Below, in pieces: positions 11,496 through 22,854 of a DNA stretch of 64,000 bases. The number at the start of each line of letters is the position of its first letter. The stretch's first letter is position 1. Source of the stretch: Heterostelium album PN500 (taxonomy: Eukaryota > Evosea > Eumycetozoa > Acytosteliales > Acytosteliaceae); contig NW_008805085.1 in assembly GCF_000004825.1 (NCBI RefSeq), forward strand, positions 1,116,001 to 1,180,000. The letters are read 5' to 3'. The notes beneath the pieces are model-generated. The model did not search any database, was not told the DNA's origin, and was given only the letters and a program-made list of their open reading frames with translations. Made by a program: the position numbers and the translations under genes.

Positions 11496-11724
11496 GATAC
11501 TTTATAGCTGCCAACGAATTGCATTCCCTTTTTGGTATGTCAACTTTTCCTTCAACTCTTGTTATTGGCCTGGGAAAATAATAGAAAAAGTTAATCTACA
11601 ATAAAAATATCATTAACTCAATCATTTGCTAAAAAATTAATTTGGTAGTATTCGTATGACAAATAAATAATCAATGAATAGTTTTTTTTTTTTTTTGATC
11701 AAATTTCGATTCTAAATTACAAAA

Positions 11725-12805
11725 ATGATAAATATAATTAAAGGAATAAATAATAATAGTAGTCAAAGATTATTTTCAAATATAATAGGTTGTGGAAACA
11801 ACTATGTTGTAAAGAGATTCTACAATTCGGAGTTATCTACACAAGTGGGTGATGACCCAATTTTTTATCATAGAGATCCCAGATCGAATAAGGATGTATT
11901 TGTCATTGGTACATCACATATATCAAAGCGAAGTGCTAATCAGGTGAAGCAATTCATTAGAGATGTCAAGCCTGATACTGTTGTGCTCGAACTATGTCAA
12001 CAACGTTACAATAAGCTGAAGGATGAGCAACATGTAAAGAACATCGAACCCTATCAAGCTACACGTCCAATGCAGAGTATAATGATGGAGGTCATGGCAA
12101 TGATTAGATCTGGTAGAGGTAGTCCAGGTGATATTCTAGCTGTAAGTCAAAGTTTTAAAAATAGAATATCCAATAATTACTTACTTACTTATATATCTTT
12201 GTTTTTAAAAAAAGTTGTTGATGAAAAACTATTATAATACATTCAGAGTTATGGGTATAGTTCCTGGTTTGGAGTTTAAATTTGCGATTAACGAAGCTGA
12301 TTTACTTGGTTCCAAGATAGAGTTGGGTGATTTGCCAGTGAATGATACGATGCGAAATCTTGCTAGTACTTTGATGTTGGAAGCACTGCCTTTGCTTGGT
12401 GGAAATCAAATGATGGGTGGTATGATGGGCAATATGATGAATGGCATGATGGGTAATATGATGAACGGAATGAATCAGAATCAGAATCAACAAAACTCAG
12501 AACAAGTATTATCAGAGTTGGCCAGACTCAGCAATATCATGTTACCATTGGCAAATGTACTTTCAAAACCAACCGTTACAGAAGAGGAATTGGAAAAAGA
12601 GTTTAAGAATGTCATGACAAATGCTAATTTGCAGGAGATGCGAGCGATATTTTCAAAGAATTTACCAAAGACTTTCAATGCATTCCTTTTGGATCGTGAG
12701 AGAAATATTACATCGACCATTTTGAATTCCAAAGGAAACAAAGTACTTGCTGTTGTAGGTGCAATGCATGTTCAAGGTATTAAAGATATGTTAAATAATA
12801 AGTAA
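11725..12805 (+). CDS. TraB-domain protein (TRABD/PrgY family)
   Basis: Two exons, 11725-12141 and 12215-12805, give 335 residues. The junction (donor GTAAGT, acceptor AAAAAAAG) reads GDILA|LLMKNYYNTF in frame. TraB signatures are DVFVIGTSHISKRSANQV near residue 58, PDTVVLELCQQRY, GIVPGLEFKFAINEA, LLDRERNITS and the C-terminal VLAVVGAMHVQGIKDML. A Met/Gly/Asn/Gln-rich insert (MMGNMMNGM repeats followed by Asn/Gln) interrupts the second half. The N-terminus is rich in Asn, Arg and Ser with few acidic residues, compatible with a mitochondrial targeting peptide. Conserved His/Glu positions suggest an ancient metalloprotease-like fold, but the activity in eukaryotes is not settled. No C-terminal membrane anchor is visible, unlike animal TRABD. 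Confidence 0.88.
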
Positions 12806-12861
12806 AAATAAATGGAATAAATAGTATTATAAATAAAAGTTTAAATAGTTATTGTTTTGTT

Positions 12862-14457
12862 TTATTGTGTTTTACAGAAACCAGATGATTTTGAACTGCT
12901 TGATGAAGTTGTTGTTGCCTCGGTAGGTGATGTAAAGGCGTTGTTGGTTTGTTTTGTGCTACCACCATAGCTAACACTGTATTTGTCGCTCTCTTTCATT
13001 CCGGTTGGTTCGTGTAGTGTCGATGAATGAATAAAGGTTAACTTTTCAACTGATTTCGAGAGTTGTGTGATGCGTTCGATTTGCTCTACGTGCTCAGGCG
13101 ATGATATGTCAGTGAATTCCAGAGTATATAGACATGGTAGTTTGGCAAGTATTTCAATGAGTGGAGTAAAGTTGAATGATATATTGGTTTGTGTGGGAAT
13201 TGAGAATCCAAAGTAGGTGAGTGATTGCGCCGCTTCAGAGTCGAGGTACGCCATTAGTAGCGGTATGAAATTGGTTTTGATATTCCAGAGTGAGAGGTAA
13301 TCGAGTCGAAGGTGCATCAAACTGTTGAATAGCGATATCATAAACTCGTCGTTTTCATCCGATGACGATTCTTGATTGAATTTCTGTGTAAAGGTGATCG
13401 CTATCGTTTTGACAACGGGATTGAATGAGATTGATTTGAATCGACTGAAAATTCTGAGTTTCCACTTTTCAACGTTGCTGTTTGTTGGCATCTGTTCGAG
13501 TATAAGTGGCGACAGATTCAGAGTGGTGTGAATTCTCTTGAAATGTGAAAGACAATCGATGAATTTAGTTTGATACTCAATGTCTAGCTGTCTAGATGAA
13601 CTGTTCCAATAGAATCCAACGTCTGTGAGCATCGGGAAGTTGGTCTTGTTGATCAACGACCAATCGAGCTCGTGTGTGTAATCCAGTGTTCCAAACTCGA
13701 GTGCTCGCAACTTTGGGTACTGACAATTCATTGTTTTCTCATAGAATCCAACACTGGCAATCTTGTCATAGAACAGCGAGAGTGTAAGCAATTCCAATGT
13801 TTTCGATCTATCTTTGATGTAGCCGGATAGATCGTACTCTTTAAAGTTGACGTGTGTAGTATTTATCGAGAGTTCGGTCAGTTGAGAAGTTACACAATCG
13901 ATGCTCTTTAGAGTGGTCGTAAGATTACTAGCTGTGTTTCTAAAGATAAATGATTTGAGTTGACGTGACTGAGATTTCAATCCATTGACAATCGGATCGA
14001 AAAACGTTGGTTGCACTTGCGGTGAGTTGATTTCACACTCGAGAGAGTTGAGCGATCCAAAGAGAATCCTATTGATTTTCTCGAGTTGATCCGGCTTGAA
14101 TTGACTGGTATCGAGCGCAATGTAACGCAAGGCAATCATCTTATTGAAACCTTGAATCAACGAAAGTTCAGGCATATTAACAATGTGCTTGAGGAAATTC
14201 GATGATTCTTTGATCAAGAAATCATCGGAAAACTTGGTGTTCTCATTGAAGATCTTAGAGACCCAGTTGAACCAACGTTTACAAACCAATGACATCGAAA
14301 GCAAATACTTTGAATCTTGCTTGGAATTAACATTCGAATACCACGAATAACTAACTATAATATGTTGTACAGTGGACGGTAGCACAGGTAAGCTACAACC
14401 ATCCAGAGGTTTCTTTAAAATAGAAGGTACCTCTATTTTCTTTTTTATTGTTTTCAT
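12862..14457 (-). CDS. F-box-like / leucine-rich-repeat protein
   Basis: Single exon, 531 residues. The N-terminus has an F-box-like stretch: LPSTVQHIIVSYSW, then LLSMSLVCKRWFNWVSKIF, the usual LVCKxW core. The rest consists of irregular leucine-rich segments (for example LRALEFG, LRLDYLSLWNIKTN, LPCLYTLEFTD), followed by a Ser/Thr-rich tail. Dictyostelids carry many such proteins; as F-box proteins they would be substrate adaptors for SCF ubiquitin ligases, but no substrate can be inferred. Its 3' end is only 56 bp from that of the convergent TraB gene. Confidence 0.7.
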   Translation of the reverse strand: MKTIKKKIEVPSILKKPLDGCSLPVLPSTVQHIIVSYSWYSNVNSKQDSKYLLSMSLVCKRWFNWVSKIFNENTKFSDDFLIKESSNFLKHIVNMPELSLIQGFNKMIALRYIALDTSQFKPDQLEKINRILFGSLNSLECEINSPQVQPTFFDPIVNGLKSQSRQLKSFIFRNTASNLTTTLKSIDCVTSQLTELSINTTHVNFKEYDLSGYIKDRSKTLELLTLSLFYDKIASVGFYEKTMNCQYPKLRALEFGTLDYTHELDWSLINKTNFPMLTDVGFYWNSSSRQLDIEYQTKFIDCLSHFKRIHTTLNLSPLILEQMPTNSNVEKWKLRIFSRFKSISFNPVVKTIAITFTQKFNQESSSDENDEFMISLFNSLMHLRLDYLSLWNIKTNFIPLLMAYLDSEAAQSLTYFGFSIPTQTNISFNFTPLIEILAKLPCLYTLEFTDISSPEHVEQIERITQLSKSVEKLTFIHSSTLHEPTGMKESDKYSVSYGGSTKQTNNAFTSPTEATTTSSSSSKSSGFCKTQ

Positions 14458-14881
14458 CTTTGTGTATTAATAAATAAAATAATGTATGTAATAAAAAAAT
14501 AGATATATCAAACAAAAAAAATAGGTTGATTAAAAAATTTCCTTTATCTGACTGATTTTTTTTAATTTTTGATCAAAAAGAAAACCCAAAATAACCCAAA
14601 AAAAAGAGTGTTTGATTTCAAAAATAGCACATTCATCTAAATCAAAACTTTGAAATACCCTCTCATAATAATTTTTTTTTAGAAAATATATTAATTTTAT
14701 CCATCTTTGGATTTTTATTTATGTATACATTATATGCTTTTTTTTTTCTAAATCCAATTTGAATTTTGATGAATTTGATCATGGAGTTTGTTTGTATTAT
14801 TACATATATGAAACTTTTGTTTTGTTTGTTTTCATTTACAAATTCTTATTATATATTATATTTTTTTTTGTGTTTTTTTGT
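14458..14881. other. AT-rich spacer
   Basis: No gene seen. It holds the upstream region of the F-box-like gene and, at its right end, T-rich sequence likely to contain the 3' UTR of the CD36/LIMP-2 gene. Confidence 0.4.
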
Positions 14882-17197
14882 TTATAATATTTTCTCTTTG
14901 ACATGTTCGAAAAGGTAGAGACCTATGCTTCCGAGGATGAGGAAACCACCACCAGCAATCAAGAGGATGGTCAAACCGTAACGGAGACCGTCCATCTTGT
15001 AGGCAAAGAGGATAGCATCGATTTGATTTGGAAGAGCAACGACTTCCTTCTTACCCCAGAAGAGTGGGTGGAAAACATCTCCGTAGATTTGACCGTTACC
15101 GGTGAAACGGTTGAACAATGGTGAGATTTCACGATCAGTACCTGGAATGTAGGCGTTGGCTTGCAATGAGTAACGACCACGGATAGCCTTACCGGTACGT
15201 GGTTCGTAGTCGGCGAAAACATCGTTGTCGACGGTGGTGTAGGCAAAGTCTTGGAGACCGCACTTGGCGAGGTAGGCAACGTTGAGACCCAACATTCTTG
15301 GACGGGTGAAGTGCACTGGCTTACCGAGGGTGGCAGTCATGTTGAGAACGTATGGAATCGACATGTACATATCGGGATTTGGTTCCCAGTCGGATTGGGC
15401 AATTCTGTAACGGTAGTATGGCAAACCAGAGAGTGCACCGGATTCAACCTTTTCAAAGTGCAATGTTCTGGCAAAGTCACTGGAGAATACGGCTACTTGT
15501 GGTTCGTCGGTCTCGGCGAGGAAGTATGGACCGAGTTGCTCCGGTGAGTTACCCTCGACTTGGAAGGTGGCGTTGTAGGTGTAGTTGGTGCTACCGTCGT
15601 AGGTGATTGGAGCCAAGACACGGTTGACGTCACCCTTACCGGTGTAGACCAATTCAGTTGGCAAAGTCTCTTCGGCTTCGGTTTCATTGAAGGTGATTGA
15701 GACTACGTTGGATCTCCAAGCGGCTGGACCGTCGGCGGCCTTGACAAGCTTGAGCAATGGGTCGGTCATGTTGAAGAGGAAGTCGTAGACAGTGTGAGTA
15801 CCGATCAAACCGATACCTGGTTGAGCCAAAACAAAGTTCTTAACAAAGGTGGTCATGAATGTATCGATGTAAGCGGCCAATGCCTTGGTTTGAGCTTCGT
15901 TGGTTCCGACGGCACCGGCAACTACTTGCCATTGACCGCCAGTGACGTACTTGAGGATGGCACCCATACCTTGTGGTGTCAAGAAGTTGAATGGATTGGT
16001 TGCGTTCATCAAGTATTTCATTGATGGGACTGGGATGGTGACGTTCATCATGTAACCAAACTCTGGACCCGATGGAAGTGCTGGATTTGGATCTAACTTC
16101 ATGACGGTGGTTCCGAGGTAACCTCCGGAAGTTGCCATCTGGAAGTACAAGGCGTCGTTGTAGCTACAGGTGGCGCAACCAGTGATGGCAGCGAATGCAG
16201 CTGTATCCAAAACATTGACTCCAAGAATTGTGGTTTTAATATAGTCGATGATGGTGTCGGCTTGAGTCGAGGTGATACCATAGTTGGCCCATACCGACTT
16301 GAGAATTGGCAAGTAGGTTGGATCCCTACCGATGGCCTTTAACATGACCAACTGATTGGTTTGATTCTTGTCAAAGAGTCCGAATGGATATGCTCCTGAG
16401 ACATTCAATAAGATTTCGCAAGAGGCGGTGGCAATACCCTTGTTGTTTCCGATTGGATAGTATTTGGAACCTGGAATCTGTGCATTTGCTGGGATTGGAT
16501 TTGGATTGACTGCTGCAAGCCAATAGTTGTTACAGACGTCGGTGGCTGAAGAGCCGGTTACGGTCATGATCTGACCGGTCTGGGCACCCAAGAACTTGAG
16601 ACTGTTGATTGCCATGAAAGCGCTTTGAATTTGAGTAAAGGTGGCTTGTGCGTTGACACCCTTCCAGAAGGTCGACATAACGTTGGCAGAGAGTGCCAAA
16701 CCGAGTGGAGTTTCACCACCGGCAGCCTGGACAACGGCGAAATACGCCAAGTTGAAATGAGTGATGACGTCGGCTCTTGGGTCACGAGTTCCTGGATCGA
16801 GTTGCTCCTTCTCGGTGTAGTACGACCAGTCCTTGTAGGAGATCTTGGTGTCTCCTTCGATGAGCTTGTAATCGAGTGCCTTGTAGTACGACCAGAAAGA
16901 ATATGGACCGACCTCTTCGTAGATTGGATACTGGCCATTGAGGAAGTCATCGGGGTTGGTCAAGTTGTAGACGTAGAAAGTGTAGGTACGCTGATTGTTC
17001 TCATCACCAATGTTTGTGAGGAAACGAAGCCATGGATTGATGTCTGGATTCTTGTTGTTCTCTGGCAATGCCACTGAGGCATCCTCTACCTGTTGATGAA
17101 TGGCATCGTTCACCACGTACCAAACGATAATACCACCTGCAACCAATACCAAACCAACTATGATTGATATCAATTGACACAATCTTCCTTTATTCAT
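14882..17197 (-). CDS. Lysosomal integral membrane protein, CD36/LIMP-2 family
   Basis: Single exon, 771 residues, similar to the about 760-780 of dictyostelid Lmp proteins. A short cytosolic N-terminus leads into a membrane helix (residues about 8-30: LISIIVGLVLVAGGIIVWYV). There is a large luminal domain with many N-glycosylation sequons and the CD36 hallmarks TFYVYNLTNPDDF and YEEVGPYSFW. A second helix near the end (LTILLIAGGGFLILGSIGLYL) precedes a short tail FEHVKEKIL. Family members are lysosomal/endosomal receptors or lipid transporters; in Dictyostelium they act in phagocytosis and lysosome biogenesis. Which paralogue (LmpA, B or C) is unclear. Codon use is strongly biased to C/G-ending codons, which suggests high expression. 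Confidence 0.93.
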   Translation of the reverse strand: MNKGRLCQLISIIVGLVLVAGGIIVWYVVNDAIHQQVEDASVALPENNKNPDINPWLRFLTNIGDENNQRTYTFYVYNLTNPDDFLNGQYPIYEEVGPYSFWSYYKALDYKLIEGDTKISYKDWSYYTEKEQLDPGTRDPRADVITHFNLAYFAVVQAAGGETPLGLALSANVMSTFWKGVNAQATFTQIQSAFMAINSLKFLGAQTGQIMTVTGSSATDVCNNYWLAAVNPNPIPANAQIPGSKYYPIGNNKGIATASCEILLNVSGAYPFGLFDKNQTNQLVMLKAIGRDPTYLPILKSVWANYGITSTQADTIIDYIKTTILGVNVLDTAAFAAITGCATCSYNDALYFQMATSGGYLGTTVMKLDPNPALPSGPEFGYMMNVTIPVPSMKYLMNATNPFNFLTPQGMGAILKYVTGGQWQVVAGAVGTNEAQTKALAAYIDTFMTTFVKNFVLAQPGIGLIGTHTVYDFLFNMTDPLLKLVKAADGPAAWRSNVVSITFNETEAEETLPTELVYTGKGDVNRVLAPITYDGSTNYTYNATFQVEGNSPEQLGPYFLAETDEPQVAVFSSDFARTLHFEKVESGALSGLPYYRYRIAQSDWEPNPDMYMSIPYVLNMTATLGKPVHFTRPRMLGLNVAYLAKCGLQDFAYTTVDNDVFADYEPRTGKAIRGRYSLQANAYIPGTDREISPLFNRFTGNGQIYGDVFHPLFWGKKEVVALPNQIDAILFAYKMDGLRYGLTILLIAGGGFLILGSIGLYLFEHVKEKIL

Positions 17198-19768
17198 TGT
17201 ATTGTATTGTTTTTTAATTACTCTCTTTCTTCTTGTTCTAGTCTATATATATTATTATTTTTTTAAATATCTATACAAATTTTAATAAATACAAACTAAA
17301 ATAAAAATAGAAAAGCAAAATAACAAGTTAGTAATTATTTTTTTCACAATACTATTATTATATTTATAAAAATAAAATCAACAAGTCAGATCGCATCAAA
17401 TCGCAACAACACAAATTCAAAGATCTCAAAATCCAATTTTCATAGCACATACACAAACCAAATTCTGAAAAGAAAAAAAATAACTTGTGTTTTTTTACTA
17501 TTTGGTAATATTTATATTTATATATTTTACAGTTTTAATAATAAATAAATAAATAAATTGATTTAAATAATAAATGAGATTTTTTGTTTAAATATAAATA
17601 CTTTAAAGAATGAAAAAAAAAAAAAAAAAACTGTTTGTTTGGTTTTGGTCTGGTCGAATTTGTAAATAGTTGTTGTGATTCAAGTCTAAAACACAAAAAG
17701 ATAGATAATGATGGTTATAATTAAATTGTGTGTTAATTTTGATAGTTAATGGGTGATTATTTTTCCAGTGTGTTTTTTGAACATGAGATCTTTTTCTTTT
17801 TCGCCAACAATAATCCACTAACAAATTTGAAAAAAAAATTGGTTTTTTCATTGTGGTTTGTGTGAACTCTATCTTTGCAAATTTTGTTTTAAAAAAAAAC
17901 TAACAACTAACTACCTCACCACAAATAACACAAATAATTTGTTGAACACACACATATTATGAATTGAACTATTGTCATTGAATATTGTATTGCATTGTAT
18001 CTCTGAAAAACCGTTTCCAATAGATTAAGTCTATTTGAATCGAATTGAATTTGAATTAATTGAGTTGAATGAATCATACTTAGTATGATTAAAATATTTG
18101 TTGTTTTGTTATTGAACATAGATGTGATATTAAGTGTCATAGTAATTCATTAAAAATTAATTACCATCTACTGCAAATAGGTTAGATGTAGTGGTCAGTT
18201 GGAAGAAGAACAACAAATTAGGAGTACCACAAAGGTCAGCAGGGATACCACTACCTTTGCGTCGAGAAAATTCATTTTGATTGGTGTTTTTCAACTCCTT
18301 TGATGTCGTTTCATTTAAACAAATGGAGTAATTGATAGAGTTGCAGTTCAATATTGTGGAAATGATTGGTTTAAACAAATAGAAAATCCAAAAAAAAAAA
18401 AAAAAAAAAAAAAACAAAGTGTAGTTTTTAAAAAAAAGTATTGGGCGATATCTTTGAAACAACTATTAACTTTTCCTTTGTGATATTATTGTTGGAAAGA
18501 ATGTCTGTGTTGTTGGGATATAATTTTGTTGATATTTACCTATGAAATATTTGAAAATATGAAAACAATTGTGTTTTTGATGATTTGTTATTATATTATA
18601 TAAATGTGAATCTTAAACCAAATAGTAATAATATTTCAAAGAAACAAAATGAATTTAAAAGACTGTCTGCAGTCGAGATATCATTAACTTAACTTACTTT
18701 TTGATAATAATAATATTAAATTAAAATAAAAATTAAAAATAATTTCTTCAACAAGAAGATATTTTACTATAGAGACGGGTGTGGGTAAAGTCCACACACC
18801 ACAATTTTTTTAGTTTAGTTTTTTGAAATTTCAGATTGAATTTTTTGGCAAAAAAAAATTTGGGTCTGAAGATGGTTTAGGGTCGTTTAAATTAATTTTT
18901 TTATATAATCCCTGGAAAGAAAAGATCCGCGGCGGCGCCTTAATAGATTTCATATGAATGTTTTTTTTTTAAATTTAAGGGTAGACTCTTTTGTTTTCGA
19001 CTATCTCTTTTTTTAAAAAATTGAAAAATAAAACCGTTACATTTTACTTTTGACTATTTTATTTTTTTTGACCAGATTTTTATTTGCATAAAATCAGATT
19101 ATGTTGCAGGTGGTTCGATGGTTTGAGAGAGAACCAACCAGTAGGAATCGGGATCTAACTGGTCGAATGATACCTACACAATTCCTCTTTTTACTAAAAT
19201 TATATAATTTGATTACAACAACAAACACAAACAAAAAAACAGACCAATGTAATTTATTGTTTTACAATTCCAAATGGAAAACCATTGAATAGATCAAATT
19301 GATTTTGATAAACGAATGAAAGCAATTACAATTAGATTATTTTATTATACCCCCTAAAATAACATCATCATCCATTAAATTAAAATCTTTTTGTTAATAA
19401 AATAAACTGGTCGATCAATCTAGCTGCTACCCAATTAATTATAATAGATTAATCTAAGTACCAATTCCCTATATACTCTATTGAAAAAGTAAAATAAATT
19501 GTCTTTGGTTCCTATTTGTCCAAGTTCTAATTAAATTTGAGGTTACATCCTACTATCAACACCACATTACATATCATTTGATGAATAGTTTGTTAACCAC
19601 TTGGTTTTATTCCTTCTTTAATTTGCACAAGTTTATAGATTAATCTATAATTTATAATATAAATCATTTGTTTATTTATTTACAAGTTTGTTTGTTTGTT
19701 TTTTTTTTTTTGAATTGAAAGTTTGATAATAATAATTGATTTGTATAATATGAATGATTAAAATCAAA
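17198..19768. other. 2.6-kb AT-rich spacer without recognisable genes
   Basis: Upstream of the CD36/LIMP-2 gene and downstream of the aldo/keto reductase. It contains A/T homopolymers, a poly-A tract at 18390-18413 and a small hairpin at 18779-18797 (GTGTGG/CCACAC stem) followed by T runs. GC-richer islands occur at 18200-18270, 18925-18945 and 19100-19170. The island at 18200-18270 reads on the minus strand as RRKGSGIPADLCGTPNL, possibly a degraded exon. No tRNA or known ncRNA could be confirmed. Confidence 0.4.
19633..19650. repeat. 18-bp perfect palindrome
   Basis: TTATAGATTAATCTATAA equals its own reverse complement. A shorter version of the core (TAGATTAATCTA) occurs about 190 bp upstream near 19446. 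Both lie just beyond the 3' end of the aldo/keto reductase gene. Confidence 0.7.
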
Positions 19769-21082
19769 TTAACGATATTCATCACCACAATCAGTCCAAC
19801 CTAACATTGTATCACCTTTTGATACAATCGATTCAATGAGTCGTAGATCATCTTTGTCCAGCGAGAATGAAAATAGAGTCATTGTAAGATCGTCGATGTG
19901 TTTGGTGATACCCCATCTGCATCCAATGACAAGTGCACCGACTCTAGGTTTGTCAAGTATGTATCTGATGGCAACAACCGTAAGCGATACACCATGTTTA
20001 TTACCAACCTTTTTCAGTACTTCAAGGAGATCCTGGAACAATCGCCATCCACCCCATCTCTCAACATAATCCCTATACTTTTGTAAACTCCATGTATTCA
20101 ACGCTACTTGTGATGGTTCCGGTACACCCAAGAATCTTAATTAAGTTAAATATCAAATTGGTTATGATTAGTTTAAATAGATATATATGATTTGAACTTT
20201 GTTAACTAAACAAACATACTTTTCAGAGATTAATCCACCTAAACATACACCATATGCAATTATATAAATATCGTTATTATTACAGAATTGTACCATTGAT
20301 TTCTCACAACGTCTGTCAATGATTGAGTATGAAACTTGGTTGGTAACAATGTTGTTTTCAATACCTATCGATTCCTTGATGATTTGCAGTCGTTTGGTGT
20401 CAAAGTTTGTCAGTCCAATGTGAGATATCAGTGGTTTCGACTGATTTTTCAATGTTACCAATGCCTTCAATGCATCTATATATCTCTCATCGTCATAGTC
20501 CCACCAATGAAACTGTAGTAATTCGATCTTGTCTAATTTCATTCTAGAGGCAGCTCTATTGATAGCTTTTGTAGTTGACTCTAAAGTTACAACACCAGGT
20601 CTTGGAAACCATTTTGTAAATCCAACAACTAGAACACACCAAACAAATATAAAAAAGTAAAGTAAATTAAATGATGCTATTGATATGATAAATAGTCTAT
20701 TGAAAGAAAGTGTATTGAACATACTTTGATTAGGATTAAGTTTAACTTCACCTTTTCTAACTTGAACTAGAACTTCACCATAGAGATCTTCTGCCGGTCC
20801 ATAATGATCTGCCATATCAAATGTATTCAAACCACTACTTATATATTCCACCATCTATATATATATATATATATATATATTTATTTATAATAGTTAGAGA
20901 GAGAGAGAGAGAGTAAAAGTTAGAGTGATCTAAAGATAGTACTATCATTATGTAACAATGCTATAACATACATCATTAAGTGCATTCTTATAGTTTATCT
21001 TTCCATGACCACCTGTAACCTGCCACATTCCATTGATAATCTTTGGAAATGTAAATCCATCTTTTAATGTAGTATATTCCAT
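19769..21082 (-). CDS. Aldo/keto reductase family oxidoreductase
   Basis: Four exons, 21082-20972, 20854-20725, 20628-20220 and 20135-19769, give 338 residues; each junction keeps the frame with GTATGT donors. The AKR barrel signatures are visible: FTFPKIINGMWQV near the start, TFDMADHYGPAEDLYGE with the catalytic Asp and Tyr, TKW for the catalytic Lys, LLQFHWWDYDDE with the catalytic His, and a C-terminal VGALVIGCRWGITKHID cofactor-binding stretch. These enzymes reduce aldehydes and ketones with NADPH; the substrate is unknown. No targeting signal, so probably cytosolic. Intron 1 is largely a TA dinucleotide run plus a GA run. Confidence 0.92.
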
Positions 21083-21388
21083 TTTCTATTACTTTTACAT
21101 CTAGATGATATAACTCTGATGATGATTTTGATGTTTGATCAAAAATAAAATAAAAACACACCCAAAAATCACATGGATTGATTAACTTTTTATAAAAAAA
21201 TAAAAAATAAACACATCTTTTCAAAGATAAATGAAGTGGGGGTTAATTTCTTTGAAAGAAAATGATCATGATTATTTTGGGTTATGAAAAAAGTCGTCTT
21301 TTCAAAAAATATATAAATAAATATAACTTTATTTTGTTTATCTTTTTTTTGCTTTTTTTTTAATAATGGAAAATCATAAACTATTGAT
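21083..21388. other. Short spacer between two minus-strand genes
   Basis: AT-rich promoter of the aldo/keto reductase and 3' region of the dehydrogenase. No gene seen. Confidence 0.4.
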
Positions 21389-22419
21389 TTAACGTAACTC
21401 TGGGTGGTTCTTAAAATCGGAGGATAATGATTGTCCACGAGCGATACCAGCGATCAAGAGATTCATATCGATGATCTTGACGACGAGACGCGAGAAGATG
21501 GTAAAGAGTGAGCTGTCTCTCCAGGTGATTCTTCCGACTCCATTCAACATGATATCGGCAGCGGAATCTGGTGTGTCAGAAATGGAATGGAAGAACTTGA
21601 AGGCGCTCAACTTTGGTGCCTTGTCGTAGAAGTTGGTTTGGATTGGACCGGACATCAAACAGAGAACGTCGATACCGTACGAGTGACACTCGATGGCAAG
21701 CGATGCGGCAAACTCGGCCAAGAATGCCTTGCCACCTCCGTAGCTCGAGCAACTTGGTGCTGGGAAGAATGCAGATTGCGAGCTGGTGTAGGTGATGCAA
21801 CCCTTCAAGCCCTTCTCGATCATCTTGCTGAGGAAGTGGTGAGTGAGTTTGACGTGTGACATCATGTTGCACTCGAGATTGATCAACTGCTTCTGGAGAG
21901 GCGAACGGAAGAACGCAGAGAGTTGGATGTAACCGGCGTTGTTGACGAGGATCTGGACGTCGATGTCCTTGGTGGCCTTGTCGATGATTGGCAGGTAGTC
22001 GTATTCGGCGTCGGCACGACCCAAGTTAACACCGACGGCACGGAACTCTTGCTTTGGGAATTCCTTTTGGAGTGACTGGTGAGTACCCTTGAGGGCATCG
22101 TCGTCGAGAGCAACCAAAACAACATTGAGACCTTGAGCAGCGAGTTTCTTTGCCACCGATCTACCAATACCAGAACTGGCACCACTTACCAAAGCCCACT
22201 TGGCATTGTATTTCTTTTTCAAGTCTTGTGGACCCCACTTGTAAGCTGCCAATAAAATTGGTACTATAGTAAAAAAAAAATAGTTATAATTTAATATAAT
22301 AAAAATTAATAGAAAATTCATATGACTCTTTTCTAATTATTATTTGATTACATACCAATATATGTAATAAAGGTGATAGCACCGATATAGAAAAAGAAAG
22401 AACTTATATAAGAGAACAT
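21389..22419 (-). CDS. Short-chain dehydrogenase/reductase, steroid/3-oxoacyl reductase-like
   Basis: Two exons, 22419-22356 and 22263-21389, give 312 residues. Exon 1 encodes a hydrophobic N-terminal segment (MFSYISSFFFYIGAITFIT), which fits the membrane anchor of HSD17B12/HSDL1-type SDRs. The cofactor motif is VSGASSGIGRSVAKKL (TGxxxGIG type), then NNAG. The catalytic Ser-Tyr-Lys set is in TSSQSAFFP, SSYGGGK. This subgroup includes very-long-chain 3-oxoacyl-CoA reductase and related ER enzymes; no clear C-terminal retention signal is visible, so the exact substrate is open. Strong codon bias suggests good expression. Confidence 0.9.
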
Positions 22420-22854
22420 TTTAGTTTCGTAAGTTCGATTGTTTTATAACTATATTTATATTATGAAGATGATCACTGAATTGACTTCTTGTCTTTGAAT
22501 TTTTTTTTGATCAAAAAATTAAAAATTAAAAAAAAAAAATTAAGTCAAAATATCTGTCAGACGATAAAGTATGTGTGGATACAAACATCTTTCTTTTCTA
22601 CTCATGATTGACCTGGAATAAATAACATTTTAAAACTTGAAATTTCTAAAAAATATTTTAAAACATGTTTTCCTTTATTGGTAAAAAATCAAGTGAAGTT
22701 GGTGTTGTTATAATTATTTATCTTTGTTGCTTTTTTTGTTGTAAAATTGAGAAATTATCTGGATTGTTGATGGGTAATCTGTTGATTTAGTGATGATGAT
22801 GATGATGATGATGATAAGTATTCTATTTATATTTTTAAGTTACAATAATCTAAT
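22420..22854. other. Spacer with GAT microsatellite
   Basis: Upstream of the SDR gene and downstream of the UBX gene. It contains an ATG/GAT trinucleotide run at about 22792-22815 and A/T tracts. No gene seen. Confidence 0.5.

Noticed and set aside
14903-17077. Several plus-strand and shifted minus-strand frames of 60-150 residues
   Set aside because: Shadows of the highly biased CD36/LIMP-2 coding sequence.
18157-18462. Minus-strand 101-residue frame
   Set aside because: Its start and middle are homopolymer-driven; only the last 35 residues look protein-like and no gene structure could be built around them.
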